Shown here: positions 55,397 through 64,000 of the stretch, piece after piece
Layout of the letters: every line of letters begins with the position of its first letter
Numbering within the stretch: position 1 is the first letter of the stretch
Assembly: GCF_001889025.1 (NCBI RefSeq)
Contig: NZ_CP018154.1
Span: 62,001 to 126,000, forward strand
Origin: Sphingorhabdus lutea
Lineage (GTDB): Bacteria > Pseudomonadota > Alphaproteobacteria > Sphingomonadales > Sphingomonadaceae
DNA length: 64,000 bases
Direction of reading: 5' to 3'
Position numbers and translations under genes: made by a program
Notes under the pieces: model-generated
Databases searched by the model: none
What the model was told of the DNA's origin: nothing
What the model saw: only the letters and a program-made list of their open reading frames with translations

Positions 55397-56230
55397 ATGG
55401 AACAATTAGTAAGCACCGAATGGCTAGCCAAGGAAATGGGTGCCTCTGACCTACGGATAATTGACGCAAGTTGGTTCATGCCAGATAGCGGCCATGACGC
55501 CCGCGCCGAATATGAAGCAGGCCATATTCCCGGCGCCGTATTTTTCGATGTTAACGAAATTGCCGATAACAGCTCCTTACCCAATATGTTGCCCAGCGCC
55601 GAAAAATTCGCCAGCCGCATGCAATCGCTTGGCCTTGGCGATGGCAGCCGTGTTGTGGTGTATGATAATAGCCCGTTTAAAAGCGCCACCCGTATTTGGT
55701 GGATGCTGACCCTGTTCGGCGCACATAGTGTGTCGGTGCTTGATGGCGGTCTTGCCAAATGGATTGCCGATGGCCACGCATTGGAACAGGGCAAACCAAA
55801 TTTGCGCCACCGCCATTTCACCGTTTGGAAAGATGACGCATTGGTTAAAAACAAGGCGGATATGCTGGCCAATATTGACAGCTCCAATGCCGAAGTGGTT
55901 GACGCGCGCGGCGCAGAACGTTTTGCTGGATCTGGCGAAGAACCACGTGCAGGCATGGCGGCGGGTCATATTCCAGGAAGTAAAAACCTGCCCTATGATC
56001 AATTGTTAAACGCCGATGGCACATGGAAACGCGGCGATGATTTACGTGCCGCATTTGACGCGGCGGGCGTTGATTTGGATAAACCCATGATTACCACCTG
56101 TGGTTCGGGAATGACCGCCGCAGTGGTATTTTTTGGCGCAAAATTGCTCGGCAAAACCGACATTGCGCTTTATGATGGCAGCTGGGCCGAATGGGGCAGC
56201 GATGCCAACACGCCAAAGGCAACATCATAA
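55397..56230 (+). CDS. sseA: 3-mercaptopyruvate/thiosulfate sulfurtransferase
   Basis: 277 residues, two rhodanese domains. The active loop is TCGSGMTAAV in the C-terminal domain, the CGSGxT type of mercaptopyruvate sulfurtransferases. GCGGAG lies 8 nt upstream of ATG. It produces persulfides. metC lies directly downstream, so this pair handles cysteine sulfur. Confidence 0.92.
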   Translation: MEQLVSTEWLAKEMGASDLRIIDASWFMPDSGHDARAEYEAGHIPGAVFFDVNEIADNSSLPNMLPSAEKFASRMQSLGLGDGSRVVVYDNSPFKSATRIWWMLTLFGAHSVSVLDGGLAKWIADGHALEQGKPNLRHRHFTVWKDDALVKNKADMLANIDSSNAEVVDARGAERFAGSGEEPRAGMAAGHIPGSKNLPYDQLLNADGTWKRGDDLRAAFDAAGVDLDKPMITTCGSGMTAAVVFFGAKLLGKTDIALYDGSWAEWGSDANTPKATS

Positions 56231-56252
56231 ATTATTGTAGATTGGATTGGCA

Positions 56253-57473
56253 ATGGCGCATGAAGTGGACGGTAAAAAAACCGATCAAAATGCGCCAAAT
56301 ATGGCCACCAAAATCACCCATGGCGGCCGCCGACCGGAATGGACCGGCGCGGTCGTCAATCCGCCCGTCTGGCGGGCCAGCACCCATTTATATGAAAATG
56401 TTGCCGCGCAAAAATCCGGCGTAAAATCAGACAGCGACACAAAATTTTTTTATGGCCGCCGTGGGTCGCCGACACAGTGGGCATTGTCCGACGCGCTGAC
56501 TGATATGGAGGCTGGCGCGCATGGTACATTATTATTCCCCTCTGGCGTTGCGGCCATCAGCTGCGCCTTAATGGCTTTATTAAATCCCGGCGATGTGTTG
56601 ATGATGAGCGATAATGCATATGATCCATCGCGTGCCTTTGCTAATGGCACGTTAAAACGCATGGGCATTGAAACGCGTTTTTACAAACCCATGGACACAC
56701 AAGACGTCATTGCCCAAATGTGCGGCAAAACCCGTGTCATTTTGTTGGAAAGCCCGGGCAGCTTAACCTTTGAAGTGCAAGATGTGCCCGCCATTTGCGC
56801 AGCAGCCAAAGAACGCGGCATTGCCACCATTTTGGACAATAGCTGGGCCACATCCTATTTCTTTCCTGCCATAGAAAAGGGCGTGGATATCAGCATGCTT
56901 GCGGGCACAAAATATATTGTCGGGCATAGCGATGTGATGATGGGCAGCCTGACCAGCACCGAGAAATATTGGAAAAAATTGCGCCAAACTGCGCGTGAAT
57001 TTGGCCAAATATTTTCCCCTGATGATGCTTATTTGGCGCTACGCGGGCTTCGCACCATGGCGGTTCGTTTGGATCAGCATGAAAAATCGGCATTGAAAAT
57101 TGCCACATGGTTGGAACAACAATCACGGGTTATTAAGGTGCTGCACCCTGCCCTTGCCTCTTGTCCGGGCCATGAAATTTGGCAACGCGATTTTAAGGGG
57201 TCTTCGGGGCTATTTTCATTTATCTTGGATGGAAATGAGGAACAGGCAGAAGCTTTTGTCGATGCGCTGAGCCTATTTGGCATTGGCTATAGCTGGGGCG
57301 GGTTTGAAAGCTTGGCGCTATTAACCCATCCTGAAAAACATCGCAGCGCGACCCATTGGCCGAAAAATGGGGAGGCAGAGCAAAGCGGCGCGGTCATCCG
57401 CCTGCATATTGGGTTGGAGGACATAGATGATTTAATCGCCGACCTTGCCAATGCATTTAAAAACATGCCATAA
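56253..57473 (+). CDS. metC: Cystathionine beta-lyase
   Basis: 406 residues from ATG 56253. PLP-dependent Cys/Met metabolism enzyme; Schiff-base Lys in LAGTKYIVGHSDV, N-terminal YGRRGSPTQWAL and FPSGVAAISCAL cofactor region. Cleaves cystathionine to homocysteine; may also release H2S from cysteine. Confidence 0.92.
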   Translation: MAHEVDGKKTDQNAPNMATKITHGGRRPEWTGAVVNPPVWRASTHLYENVAAQKSGVKSDSDTKFFYGRRGSPTQWALSDALTDMEAGAHGTLLFPSGVAAISCALMALLNPGDVLMMSDNAYDPSRAFANGTLKRMGIETRFYKPMDTQDVIAQMCGKTRVILLESPGSLTFEVQDVPAICAAAKERGIATILDNSWATSYFFPAIEKGVDISMLAGTKYIVGHSDVMMGSLTSTEKYWKKLRQTAREFGQIFSPDDAYLALRGLRTMAVRLDQHEKSALKIATWLEQQSRVIKVLHPALASCPGHEIWQRDFKGSSGLFSFILDGNEEQAEAFVDALSLFGIGYSWGGFESLALLTHPEKHRSATHWPKNGEAEQSGAVIRLHIGLEDIDDLIADLANAFKNMP

Positions 57474-57480
57474 TGTTTTT

Positions 57481-58824
57481 ATGAATTTATCACAAATCAT
57501 CGAAAATATTCAAGGCCGCATCCCCGACACCGTTAATGAAGTGGAGCTGTTTAGCTCCTTTGCCTTAATCATCATGGCTGCGTTTATTTCGTGGATAATT
57601 GCCAAATTTCTCGCGCCAAAATTATCGGCCAAATTTGGGGAGCATGAAGGCACAATATTTGAGCTGTTAAAATTTCTACCCAAAATAATTTTTGAACTTT
57701 TATTCGGTGTCATCATGCTGTCCGCTTTGGCATTATGGTCATGGCAAATTTATGCCGAATTTTGCATTGGATTTGCGGCGGCGCTGGCCATGGCGGCGGC
57801 ATTAAACCATTTATTACGGGCGGCAAATATTGGTTATTTTGCCTCCGTTGGTTTTTCCATCATCGCTTTTTTCTTTATTTTCACCCAATCAATTGGCGGC
57901 CTAACATCCTTAAATATCATATTAAGCTCCATTGGTTTTTCCATTGGGGAATATCGTTTTACATTATGGACGGCAATATCGGGAATTTTTGCCATCATCC
58001 TTTTATTGGCCATGGTCCGGCTTAGCAGCCGTGTGATTAAGGCAATATTGCTGCGTAACCCCAATTTGGATGATGCCCAAAAGGCATTGGGCGAGAAATT
58101 ATCGCTTGTCACGTTGGTGATAATATCATTCTTCATTGGCATTGATATTTTGGGCATTGACCTGACGGCTCTTGCCGTTTTTTCCGGTGCATTTGGTTTG
58201 GCCATTGGTTTTGGCCTACAAAAAACATTTGGTAATTTAATTGCCGGCATTATTTTATTGATGGACCGTTCGATTAAACCGGGCGATGTCATTGCTGTGG
58301 GCGATAGTTTTGGCGAGGTAAAGAAAATTGGCATTCGCGCGGTTTCCGTGATTACCCGCGATTCCAAAGAACATTTAATTCCAAATGAAAATTTAATGAC
58401 CAATGAAGTGGAAAATTGGTCATATACCAGCCGCAAGGTGCGGATAAAAATTCCCGTTGGCGTTTCATATAATAGCGAGATGGAGCTGGTCGAAAAATTG
58501 ATGATACAGGCGGCCAGCGAAACGCCGCGCGTGTTGAAACGGCCCGCGCCTGCCATTTGGTGGTCAAATTATGGCGCGTCCAGCGTGGATTTTGAAATCA
58601 TGGTTTGGATTAGCGATCCAGAAGAGGGCGTCGGCAATATCCGTTCCGCCGTGTTAAGAAGATTATGGTTTTTGTTTAAAGAAAATGACATTGAAATTCC
58701 ATTCCCACAACATGATTTGAACATTCGCACCATAGATGATGAATTGGTTTCAAAATTAACGATATTGTCTAAAGACGCCCAAACAGCAAAGAAAATATCG
58801 AAAAAACCATCAAAATCGCAATGA
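57481..58824 (+). CDS. Mechanosensitive channel, MscS family
   Basis: 447 residues from ATG 57481, 7 nt after the metC stop. Several N-terminal transmembrane helices precede the MscS core: the pore-lining helix FGLAIGFGLQKTFGNLIAG and the beta domain DRSIKPGDVIAVGDSFGEVKKI. Protects from osmotic downshock. Confidence 0.93.
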   Translation: MNLSQIIENIQGRIPDTVNEVELFSSFALIIMAAFISWIIAKFLAPKLSAKFGEHEGTIFELLKFLPKIIFELLFGVIMLSALALWSWQIYAEFCIGFAAALAMAAALNHLLRAANIGYFASVGFSIIAFFFIFTQSIGGLTSLNIILSSIGFSIGEYRFTLWTAISGIFAIILLLAMVRLSSRVIKAILLRNPNLDDAQKALGEKLSLVTLVIISFFIGIDILGIDLTALAVFSGAFGLAIGFGLQKTFGNLIAGIILLMDRSIKPGDVIAVGDSFGEVKKIGIRAVSVITRDSKEHLIPNENLMTNEVENWSYTSRKVRIKIPVGVSYNSEMELVEKLMIQAASETPRVLKRPAPAIWWSNYGASSVDFEIMVWISDPEEGVGNIRSAVLRRLWFLFKENDIEIPFPQHDLNIRTIDDELVSKLTILSKDAQTAKKISKKPSKSQ

Positions 58825-59026
58825 TATTGCAAATATATATGTGGCGCATTTGCAACAGAGAAAATTAGAAAACAAATTTTCTGCCATTTTATACTTGTTA
58901 GCATGTGCAACATTGTCCATGTAAAGAATCTAAATGATTGTCACGGTGCCCAGATGATGGGCAGACAGAATAGGCAACATTTTCGCGCGTTGGGACATGT
59001 GTTCGCTTATAATAAAGGGATTAAAT
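58825..59026. other. Intergenic region with two inverted repeats before the porin gene
   Basis: Holds a perfect 8-bp inverted repeat TTGCAAAT/ATTTGCAA (58827-58855), and a hairpin TGCCCA/TGGGCA (58947-58963) in the leader of the porin gene. No gene. Functions unknown. Confidence 0.4.
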
Positions 59027-59797
59027 ATGTTCACCTCTCCTGCCAATTTCGGCAAAATGGCTGTTTCTGGCCTTCTCCTATCACTTTCCACCACTGCATT
59101 ATCTTCTGCTGCATTTGCGCAGGAAAATGACAGTGCAACCGCAGCACCCGGCCCAATTGAAATTTCCGGCAATGTTGCGCTTACCTCTGATTATCGTTTT
59201 CGCGGCATTGGTTTTTCCGATGGCGATATTGCCGTTCAAGGCGGCATTGATTTAAGCCATGAAAGCGGTTTTTATGTCGGCACATGGGCTTCATCTATCG
59301 AAGACAGCCCAACCTATGGCCATACCGAACTTGACATTTATGGCGGTTGGTCCGGCGATATTGCCAGCGGATTAAATTTGGATGTTGGTTTATTATATTA
59401 TGCTTATCCAAATGGCAAAGTTGGCCCTAGCGAATATTTTGAACCCTATGCCAAATTATCTGGTTCATTGGGTCCTGCAGAATTGACCGTTGGTGCGGCC
59501 TATGCCCCCAAACAACAAGCAATTGGCAGCAATGACAATATTTATGTTTTCACCGATTTGGGTGTCGGCATCCCCAACACGCCCATCACGTTAAACGGTC
59601 ATTTTGGATATAATAATGGTTCGCTTTCTGCGGTCAGCCTAGACGGGGATTATATCGATTATTCAATTGGCGCCGATTATGCGATTACCAGCAAATTGAC
59701 CGGTTCGTTGAAATTTGTTGGCACAGACCGTGACACACCAAAATTTAAAGGCTTTAACGACGACGCCGTCGTGTTCACATTGGGATATAGCTTTTAA
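59027..59797 (+). CDS. TorF-family putative porin
   Basis: 256 residues with a signal peptide (SSAAFAQ). Beta-barrel repeat pattern with the family signature GNVALTSDYRFRGIGFSDGD, ELDIYGGWSG, and a C-terminal FTLGYSF (terminal Phe) for outer-membrane insertion. ATG 59027 follows AAAGGG. Likely substrate unknown. Confidence 0.9.
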   Translation: MFTSPANFGKMAVSGLLLSLSTTALSSAAFAQENDSATAAPGPIEISGNVALTSDYRFRGIGFSDGDIAVQGGIDLSHESGFYVGTWASSIEDSPTYGHTELDIYGGWSGDIASGLNLDVGLLYYAYPNGKVGPSEYFEPYAKLSGSLGPAELTVGAAYAPKQQAIGSNDNIYVFTDLGVGIPNTPITLNGHFGYNNGSLSAVSLDGDYIDYSIGADYAITSKLTGSLKFVGTDRDTPKFKGFNDDAVVFTLGYSF

Positions 59798-59834
59798 TAT
59801 CGGTTAAAAAATACCCAGTTAAAATGGGGGGAAG

Positions 59835-59866
59835 AATGGTCGGCCCAAATGGGTCGGCCATTTTTA
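59835..59866 (+). terminator. Rho-independent terminator after the porin gene
   Basis: A 12-bp stem with two G-U pairs around an AAAT loop (59847-59850), followed by TTTTTATT. Confidence 0.8.
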
Positions 59867-59904
59867 TTCGTCCGCGCAAAGAAATCCCAGAAAATTAAAA
59901 CAAA

Positions 59905-61524
59905 TCAATGACTGGCGGCGATCAATTTTTGCGTTATTGCGGCCTTTGGATGGGCAAAAATATCCATATTATTGCAAAATTCGGCAATCGCGCCTTTTTC
60001 CATTACCGCAATATGATGCGCCATTTGCCGAGCCAATGCCACATCATGGGTAATGAAAATCAATGCCAAGCCGCGCTCCGATTGTAATTTGCGGAATAAA
60101 GCGCAAATTTGCTTTGCAATCACTGGATCAAGGGCGCTGGTCGCCTCATCCAATAATAAAATTTCTGGGTCAGCCGCCAATGCACGGGCAATGGCAATTC
60201 GCTGTGCCTGCCCCCCCGAAAGGCTGGCCGGTTTTCGGTCCAAAAAACTTTCATCCAAACCAACTTCATTTAATAAATAAATGATTTTCTCCCTTCGTGC
60301 CTTGCGATCCATTTCGGGATAAAATGAACATAATGGCTCTGCAATAATATCCGTCACCCGCCACATGGGGTCTAAACTGGCCATTGGATCTTGAAATACA
60401 GGTTGCAACAATCGCCGATTATCGGCGCTGCGTTTTTGGGATATGGGCAATATCTTGCCCAATAGGGTCAATTGCCCTTGTTGATATGGGCCAAGGCCCG
60501 CTATTGCTCGGCCAAGCGTGGTCTTACCCGAACCTGACCCGCCAATTATTGCCAATGTTTCCCCGCGATGCAGCGTTAAATTGGCGTTTTTCACCGCCCG
60601 AATTTTGGAAATATCATTCCCGCCCCATGGCCAAAAAGCCCCCAATAAACTGCGATTGGGATTATCAAAGCTGATATTTAGGTCGCTTACCCGTAAAATA
60701 TCCTGCCCCATTTTCCCCATGGGCGGCACAATATCGCTTAATTTGGGCATGGCGTTTAATAATTGCCGCACATAGTGCCCGTCCATATTATCATCGCCAA
60801 TTTTAAGGGAATTTTCTCTAATTTCTTGCGGGCGACCCTTTGCCTCTATTTTTCCATTACGTAAAATAATAATATTATCGCTATCGGCCTCTACCGATAA
60901 TATATCATGGCTAATCAATAACATCGCCATATTATTTTGGCGGCATAATTGTATAAGCAGCGCCATAATCTCCCGCCGTAGCAGGGCGTCTAACGCACTT
61001 GTCGGTTCATCCGCGATAAGCAATTTGGGGCGGTGGGCAATTGCCATGGCGATTAACACACGTTGGCGCTGCCCCCCTGATAACATATGCGGGTAAGAAT
61101 TCAGCATTGCCGCGCCATCATCCAACCCCACCAATAATAGCAATTTTACCATTTCATCCTGTCCCTGTGGAACATCAAGATTTTGGGCCAGTGCCTCGGC
61201 CAAATGCGCCGATATGGTGCGATGCGGGGTCATGGCGGTTAAGGGTTGTTGAAACACAAAGCCAATATGTTCACGGCGCAGCTTGGCCAATTTTGCAGTA
61301 TTTTGGGTAAGGATATTTTCCCCATTAAAATAAACAGCACCATGTGCATGGGCAATGCTTAACCCAAATGGCGTCATCGCCGACATGCTTTTTCCAGATC
61401 CAGACTCGCCGATTAAGGTGACAATTTCACCCGCCCTAACATCAAAATTTAATGGGCCAATAAATTGTTTTCCAGCAATGGAAATGACAGTATTTTGATA
61501 GGATAAAAGCAGGTTATTATCCAT
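59905..61524 (-). CDS. yejF: Dual-ATPase subunit of a YejABEF-type peptide ABC importer
   Basis: 539 residues from ATG 61524, favoured by AGGGG 7 nt upstream. Two fused ABC domains: Walker A GESGSGKS and GGSGSGKT, signature LSGGQRQR and LSGGQAQR, Walker [12 protein letters not shown] and [11 protein letters not shown]. Powers uptake of peptides by YejB/YejE. Confidence 0.92.
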   Translation of the reverse strand: MDNNLLLSYQNTVISIAGKQFIGPLNFDVRAGEIVTLIGESGSGKSMSAMTPFGLSIAHAHGAVYFNGENILTQNTAKLAKLRREHIGFVFQQPLTAMTPHRTISAHLAEALAQNLDVPQGQDEMVKLLLLVGLDDGAAMLNSYPHMLSGGQRQRVLIAMAIAHRPKLLIADEPTSALDALLRREIMALLIQLCRQNNMAMLLISHDILSVEADSDNIIILRNGKIEAKGRPQEIRENSLKIGDDNMDGHYVRQLLNAMPKLSDIVPPMGKMGQDILRVSDLNISFDNPNRSLLGAFWPWGGNDISKIRAVKNANLTLHRGETLAIIGGSGSGKTTLGRAIAGLGPYQQGQLTLLGKILPISQKRSADNRRLLQPVFQDPMASLDPMWRVTDIIAEPLCSFYPEMDRKARREKIIYLLNEVGLDESFLDRKPASLSGGQAQRIAIARALAADPEILLLDEATSALDPVIAKQICALFRKLQSERGLALIFITHDVALARQMAHHIAVMEKGAIAEFCNNMDIFAHPKAAITQKLIAASH

Positions 61525-62320
61525 TATCATGCCCCTGATCCGGCAAAAATTTAACCCTCAACCCCTCCCCCAATAGGGTGAGGCAAATAATGATGGTGAC
61601 CAACATGCCGCCCGATAATATTAACGCCATTGGTGCCATGTCCATATCCTCTGCCGCCTCATTCACCAAAATGCCAAGCGAGGTCATGGGTTCTTGCACG
61701 CCAAGACCAAGGAAGGATAAAAAGCTTTCCACCATCACCACGGACGGCACGGTTAACATTAAATAAGCAAAGGCGATGCCCGCAATATTGGGTAAAATAT
61801 GCCTCCATAATATGCGCGGCGCAGAGATATTGGCCGCCTTTGCCGCCAAAATATAGGGCCGCGAACGCAGGCTTAACACCTGTCCGCGAACAATACGCGC
61901 CATGGTGAGCCATTCCACCGCGCCAATGCCAATAAATACCAACAATATTGAACGGCCAAATAAAACCATCAATAATATGACAATAAACATGAATGGCAGC
62001 GCATATAATCCATCGACAATGCGCATCATAATCTCATCAGTTTTGCCGCCAATCCACCCTGCTATGCCGCCCCAAATGACCCCGATAACCAATGCCACAA
62101 TGGACGCGGCGGCGGCCACCATCAATGTAACAGCCGTGCCCGCGGCCAATCGCGCCAAACGGTCGCGGCCCAAATCATCACTGCCCAAAATATGGCCATG
62201 TTCAAAAAACCCCGCGCGCACATTATCCCAATCTATGCTAGCATTATCCCATGGCGATAAAAGCGGGGTTAACAACGTAAATGCCAAAATGGCGGCAAGG
62301 ATATAGGCGGAAATTTTCAT
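61517..62320 (-). CDS. yejE: Peptide ABC importer permease YejE
   Basis: 267 residues. Binding-protein-dependent permease with about six membrane segments and the EAA loop region (RSRPYILAAKAANISAPRIL). Overlaps yejF by 8 nt and yejB by 4 nt. Confidence 0.92.
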   Translation of the reverse strand: MKISAYILAAILAFTLLTPLLSPWDNASIDWDNVRAGFFEHGHILGSDDLGRDRLARLAAGTAVTLMVAAAASIVALVIGVIWGGIAGWIGGKTDEIMMRIVDGLYALPFMFIVILLMVLFGRSILLVFIGIGAVEWLTMARIVRGQVLSLRSRPYILAAKAANISAPRILWRHILPNIAGIAFAYLMLTVPSVVMVESFLSFLGLGVQEPMTSLGILVNEAAEDMDMAPMALILSGGMLVTIIICLTLLGEGLRVKFLPDQGHDNG

Positions 62321-63237
62321 AATTGCCTGCTGCGTGGGTCAAGCCAGCCATAAATTAAATCAGCGCATAAATTGAACAAAATGATTAAACCGGCATATAA
62401 TATCACCACCGCCAAAACCAAGGGGTAATCACGGTTTAACGCGCCCTGCACAAAATATCGGCCAAGCCCTGGCAATCCAAAAACCGTTTCAATAACCACC
62501 GCGCCGGTCAATAATCCCGCAGCCGCCGGTCCCAAATAACTTGCCACCGGTACCAATGCAGGGCGCAGCGCATGGCGGGTTATAATCCGCCATTCATCAA
62601 TACCACGCGCGCGCGCGGCGCGGATATGATCCTGTGGCAAAATGCTGGCCAATCCGGCCCTGCTTAATTTTGCAATCGCCCCCGAAATCGGCAATGCCAA
62701 TGAAATGACAGGCAGGATAAGCCATAAATGTCCCTCCCCTTGGCCTGACACTGGAAACCAACCAAGCCACAGGCCGAATATCATCGCCAATAAAGGGCCG
62801 GTAACAAAGCTGGGCAATGCGGTTAAAATAGTGGCCGCGCCCATCATGATTTTATCAGGCAATTTTCCCGCATATAATGCCGAGGCAATGCCCGAAAAAA
62901 TACCCAGCGCACTAGACAGTAATAAAGCATAGCCGCCTAGCATTAACGATAGCGGCAGGCTTTGCCCGACAAGCTGCCCCACGGTAAAATCGCGATATAC
63001 CATTGATGGGCCAAAATCCCCCTGTGCAATATTTCCCAAATATAGGAAAAATTGCTGAATAATCGGCAAATCAAGCCCATAGGCCGCATTTAAGCTTTGC
63101 CTTAATTCATCCGAAATTGGCCGTTCCCCATCAAATGGACCACCCGGGGCAAGCCGCATCATCACGAAAGACAAAAATATAATTGCCAATAATGTGGGAA
63201 TGGCCGTTCCAAGCCGTTTAAGGATTAACCTGCCCAT
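62317..63237 (-). CDS. yejB: Peptide ABC importer permease YejB
   Basis: 306 residues. Permease with N-terminal signature ILKRLGTAIPTLLAIIFLSF and the EAA loop (DHIRAARARGIDEWRIITRHAL). First gene of the leftward yejBEF set. No solute-binding yejA precedes it here. Confidence 0.92.
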   Translation of the reverse strand: MGRLILKRLGTAIPTLLAIIFLSFVMMRLAPGGPFDGERPISDELRQSLNAAYGLDLPIIQQFFLYLGNIAQGDFGPSMVYRDFTVGQLVGQSLPLSLMLGGYALLLSSALGIFSGIASALYAGKLPDKIMMGAATILTALPSFVTGPLLAMIFGLWLGWFPVSGQGEGHLWLILPVISLALPISGAIAKLSRAGLASILPQDHIRAARARGIDEWRIITRHALRPALVPVASYLGPAAAGLLTGAVVIETVFGLPGLGRYFVQGALNRDYPLVLAVVILYAGLIILFNLCADLIYGWLDPRSRQL

Positions 63238-63311
63238 TTATATATCACCATAGTATGGATATGCCCATATTATGCGAAATATTCCATAATTATTTGACGG
63301 AGGCGATATGA

Positions 63312-63596
63312 TTAAAAATCAATCGCAATACCCTTATGCTCCCAATCGCCATAGCGTACGGGGTTTTTGCGCTCTGCATCTGGCTCATCGGGCATTGCCA
63401 CCTGTTGCGGCTGTGGCACGGGATCTGATTTACGAAGATCATAGGGCAAATCCAAATGCGCCGGACGCCGAAGCGCGCGTTTTGTGCCGCCTATTGTATC
63501 GGCAATTGTATTGTTAATTGTATCGTTAATATTCTGACCCAAAATATTGCCAGCAACATCGTCTTTATCATGATTATTTACATTGTCATTGGTCAT
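63312..63596 (-). CDS. Succinate dehydrogenase assembly factor 4-like protein (DUF1674)
   Basis: 94 residues. Asp/Asn-rich N-terminus, then the family end signature NPVRYGDWEHKGIAIDF. SdhAF4 binds the flavinylated SDH subunit during assembly. It is divergent from htpX and upstream of yejB. Confidence 0.9.
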   Translation of the reverse strand: MTNDNVNNHDKDDVAGNILGQNINDTINNTIADTIGGTKRALRRPAHLDLPYDLRKSDPVPQPQQVAMPDEPDAERKNPVRYGDWEHKGIAIDF

Positions 63597-63739
63597 ATTC
63601 CATCACCTTTTCATTGGATTTTAAGCGATTATTGACAATATTACATATATTGAAAGACTGTCAGTCCATTCTTATATCGGCTATATCGTCGATATATCAA
63701 GCGATAGAGAGTGAATTTTTTTGTAAAGGGAAGCACAAA

Positions 63740-64000
63740 ATGAATATGATGAAAACAACCATGTTATTGGCTGCTTTAACCGCTTTATTCATGGCGCTTG
63801 GCTTTACCCTGGGCGGCAGCGGCGGCGCGATATTGGCGTTAATTGTCGCAGCGGGCATGAATTTATTCACATTTTGGAATGCCGATAAAATTGTATTGAA
63901 AATGCATAATGCGACCGAAGTCGATGCACAAAGCGGCGGCGATTATTATGCAATGGTCGCCAAATTGGCACGCAATGCCAACATGCCCACGCCCCGCGTT
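63740..64000 (+). CDS. htpX: HtpX membrane protease, N-terminal part
   Basis: The first 87 codons are present before the window edge. The opening MNMMKTTMLLAALTALFM and the NLFTFWNADKIVLKMHNATEVD segment are typical of HtpX, a heat-shock zinc metalloprotease that removes damaged inner-membrane proteins. AAAGGGAAG lies upstream of ATG. The catalytic HExxH is beyond the window. Confidence 0.92.
   Translation, partial: MNMMKTTMLLAALTALFMALGFTLGGSGGAILALIVAAGMNLFTFWNADKIVLKMHNATEVDAQSGGDYYAMVAKLARNANMPTPRV

Overview
The window looks like one contiguous chromosomal segment of a moderately low-GC, sphingomonad-like alphaproteobacterium (inference). The clues are the Entner-Doudoroff KDPG aldolase, a DUF6356 protein, a TorF-type porin, an SdhAF4/DUF1674 protein beside a HtpX gene, and the nas/nir plus PP2C-kinase arrangement. 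Most genes are chromosomal housekeeping or metabolism. Accessory DNA is concentrated at about 40.4-45.1 kb, with a possible smaller patch at 19.4-22.1 kb.

Layout. 1-2931: a sulfur/persulfide locus. Two YeeE/YedE half-transporters and an ETHE1/Blh-like persulfide dioxygenase run leftward; a 1-Cys peroxiredoxin and a BigR-like ArsR repressor run rightward, with a perfect inverted repeat between the two arms. 2960-9741: a leftward envelope cluster of response regulator, histidine kinase, small lipoprotein and secreted TPR-CHAT protein (caspase-like His/Cys dyad), preceded by a CsgG-like/SH3 protein. 9840-17300: single genes (RoxA-like hydroxylase, RluE, CitE-like lyase, Lrp, DUF6356, YaaA, KDPG aldolase, nitroreductase, LysR). 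17380-19208: arsR-acr3-arsC. 19399-22078: a rightward trio of 2OG-Fe(II) oxygenase, SDR and crotonase. 22341-22415: tRNA-Glu.

22553-36926: nitrate assimilation and its cofactor supply. A leftward nitrate transporter-nirB-nirD-nasA operon is divergent from a fused PP2C phosphatase/Ser-Thr kinase. A leftward molybdenum cofactor operon (moaA-moaD-moaE-moaB-moaC-moeA-mobA) ends in a TauE/SafE permease. Together they import nitrate, reduce it to ammonium and make the Moco that NasA needs. 37026-37108 carries tandem hairpin repeats between recJ and moaA.

37119-40423: recJ, an ArsC/Spx-like protein and a lipoprotein GlpQ. 40447-45074: a decayed toxin/immunity-like island with a 275-bp duplication, a chimeric scar, two toxin-tail remnants, two putative immunity genes, a truncated PfkB/adenosine kinase, an XRE-membrane protein pair and an unrecognised 299-residue protein. 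45218-64000: conserved genes (panB, YfgM-like, bamB, der, GT2, selO-msrB-ankyrin, SCO, YcgN, YgjP-like, sseA, metC, mscS, TorF porin, yejBEF, sdhAF4, 5' end of htpX).

The best candidates for something undescribed are the two-component/lipoprotein/CHAT envelope cluster, the persulfide locus whose repressor lacks the expected cysteine pair, and the toxin/immunity debris that truncated a kinase gene. All family calls come from reading motifs; no database search was possible.
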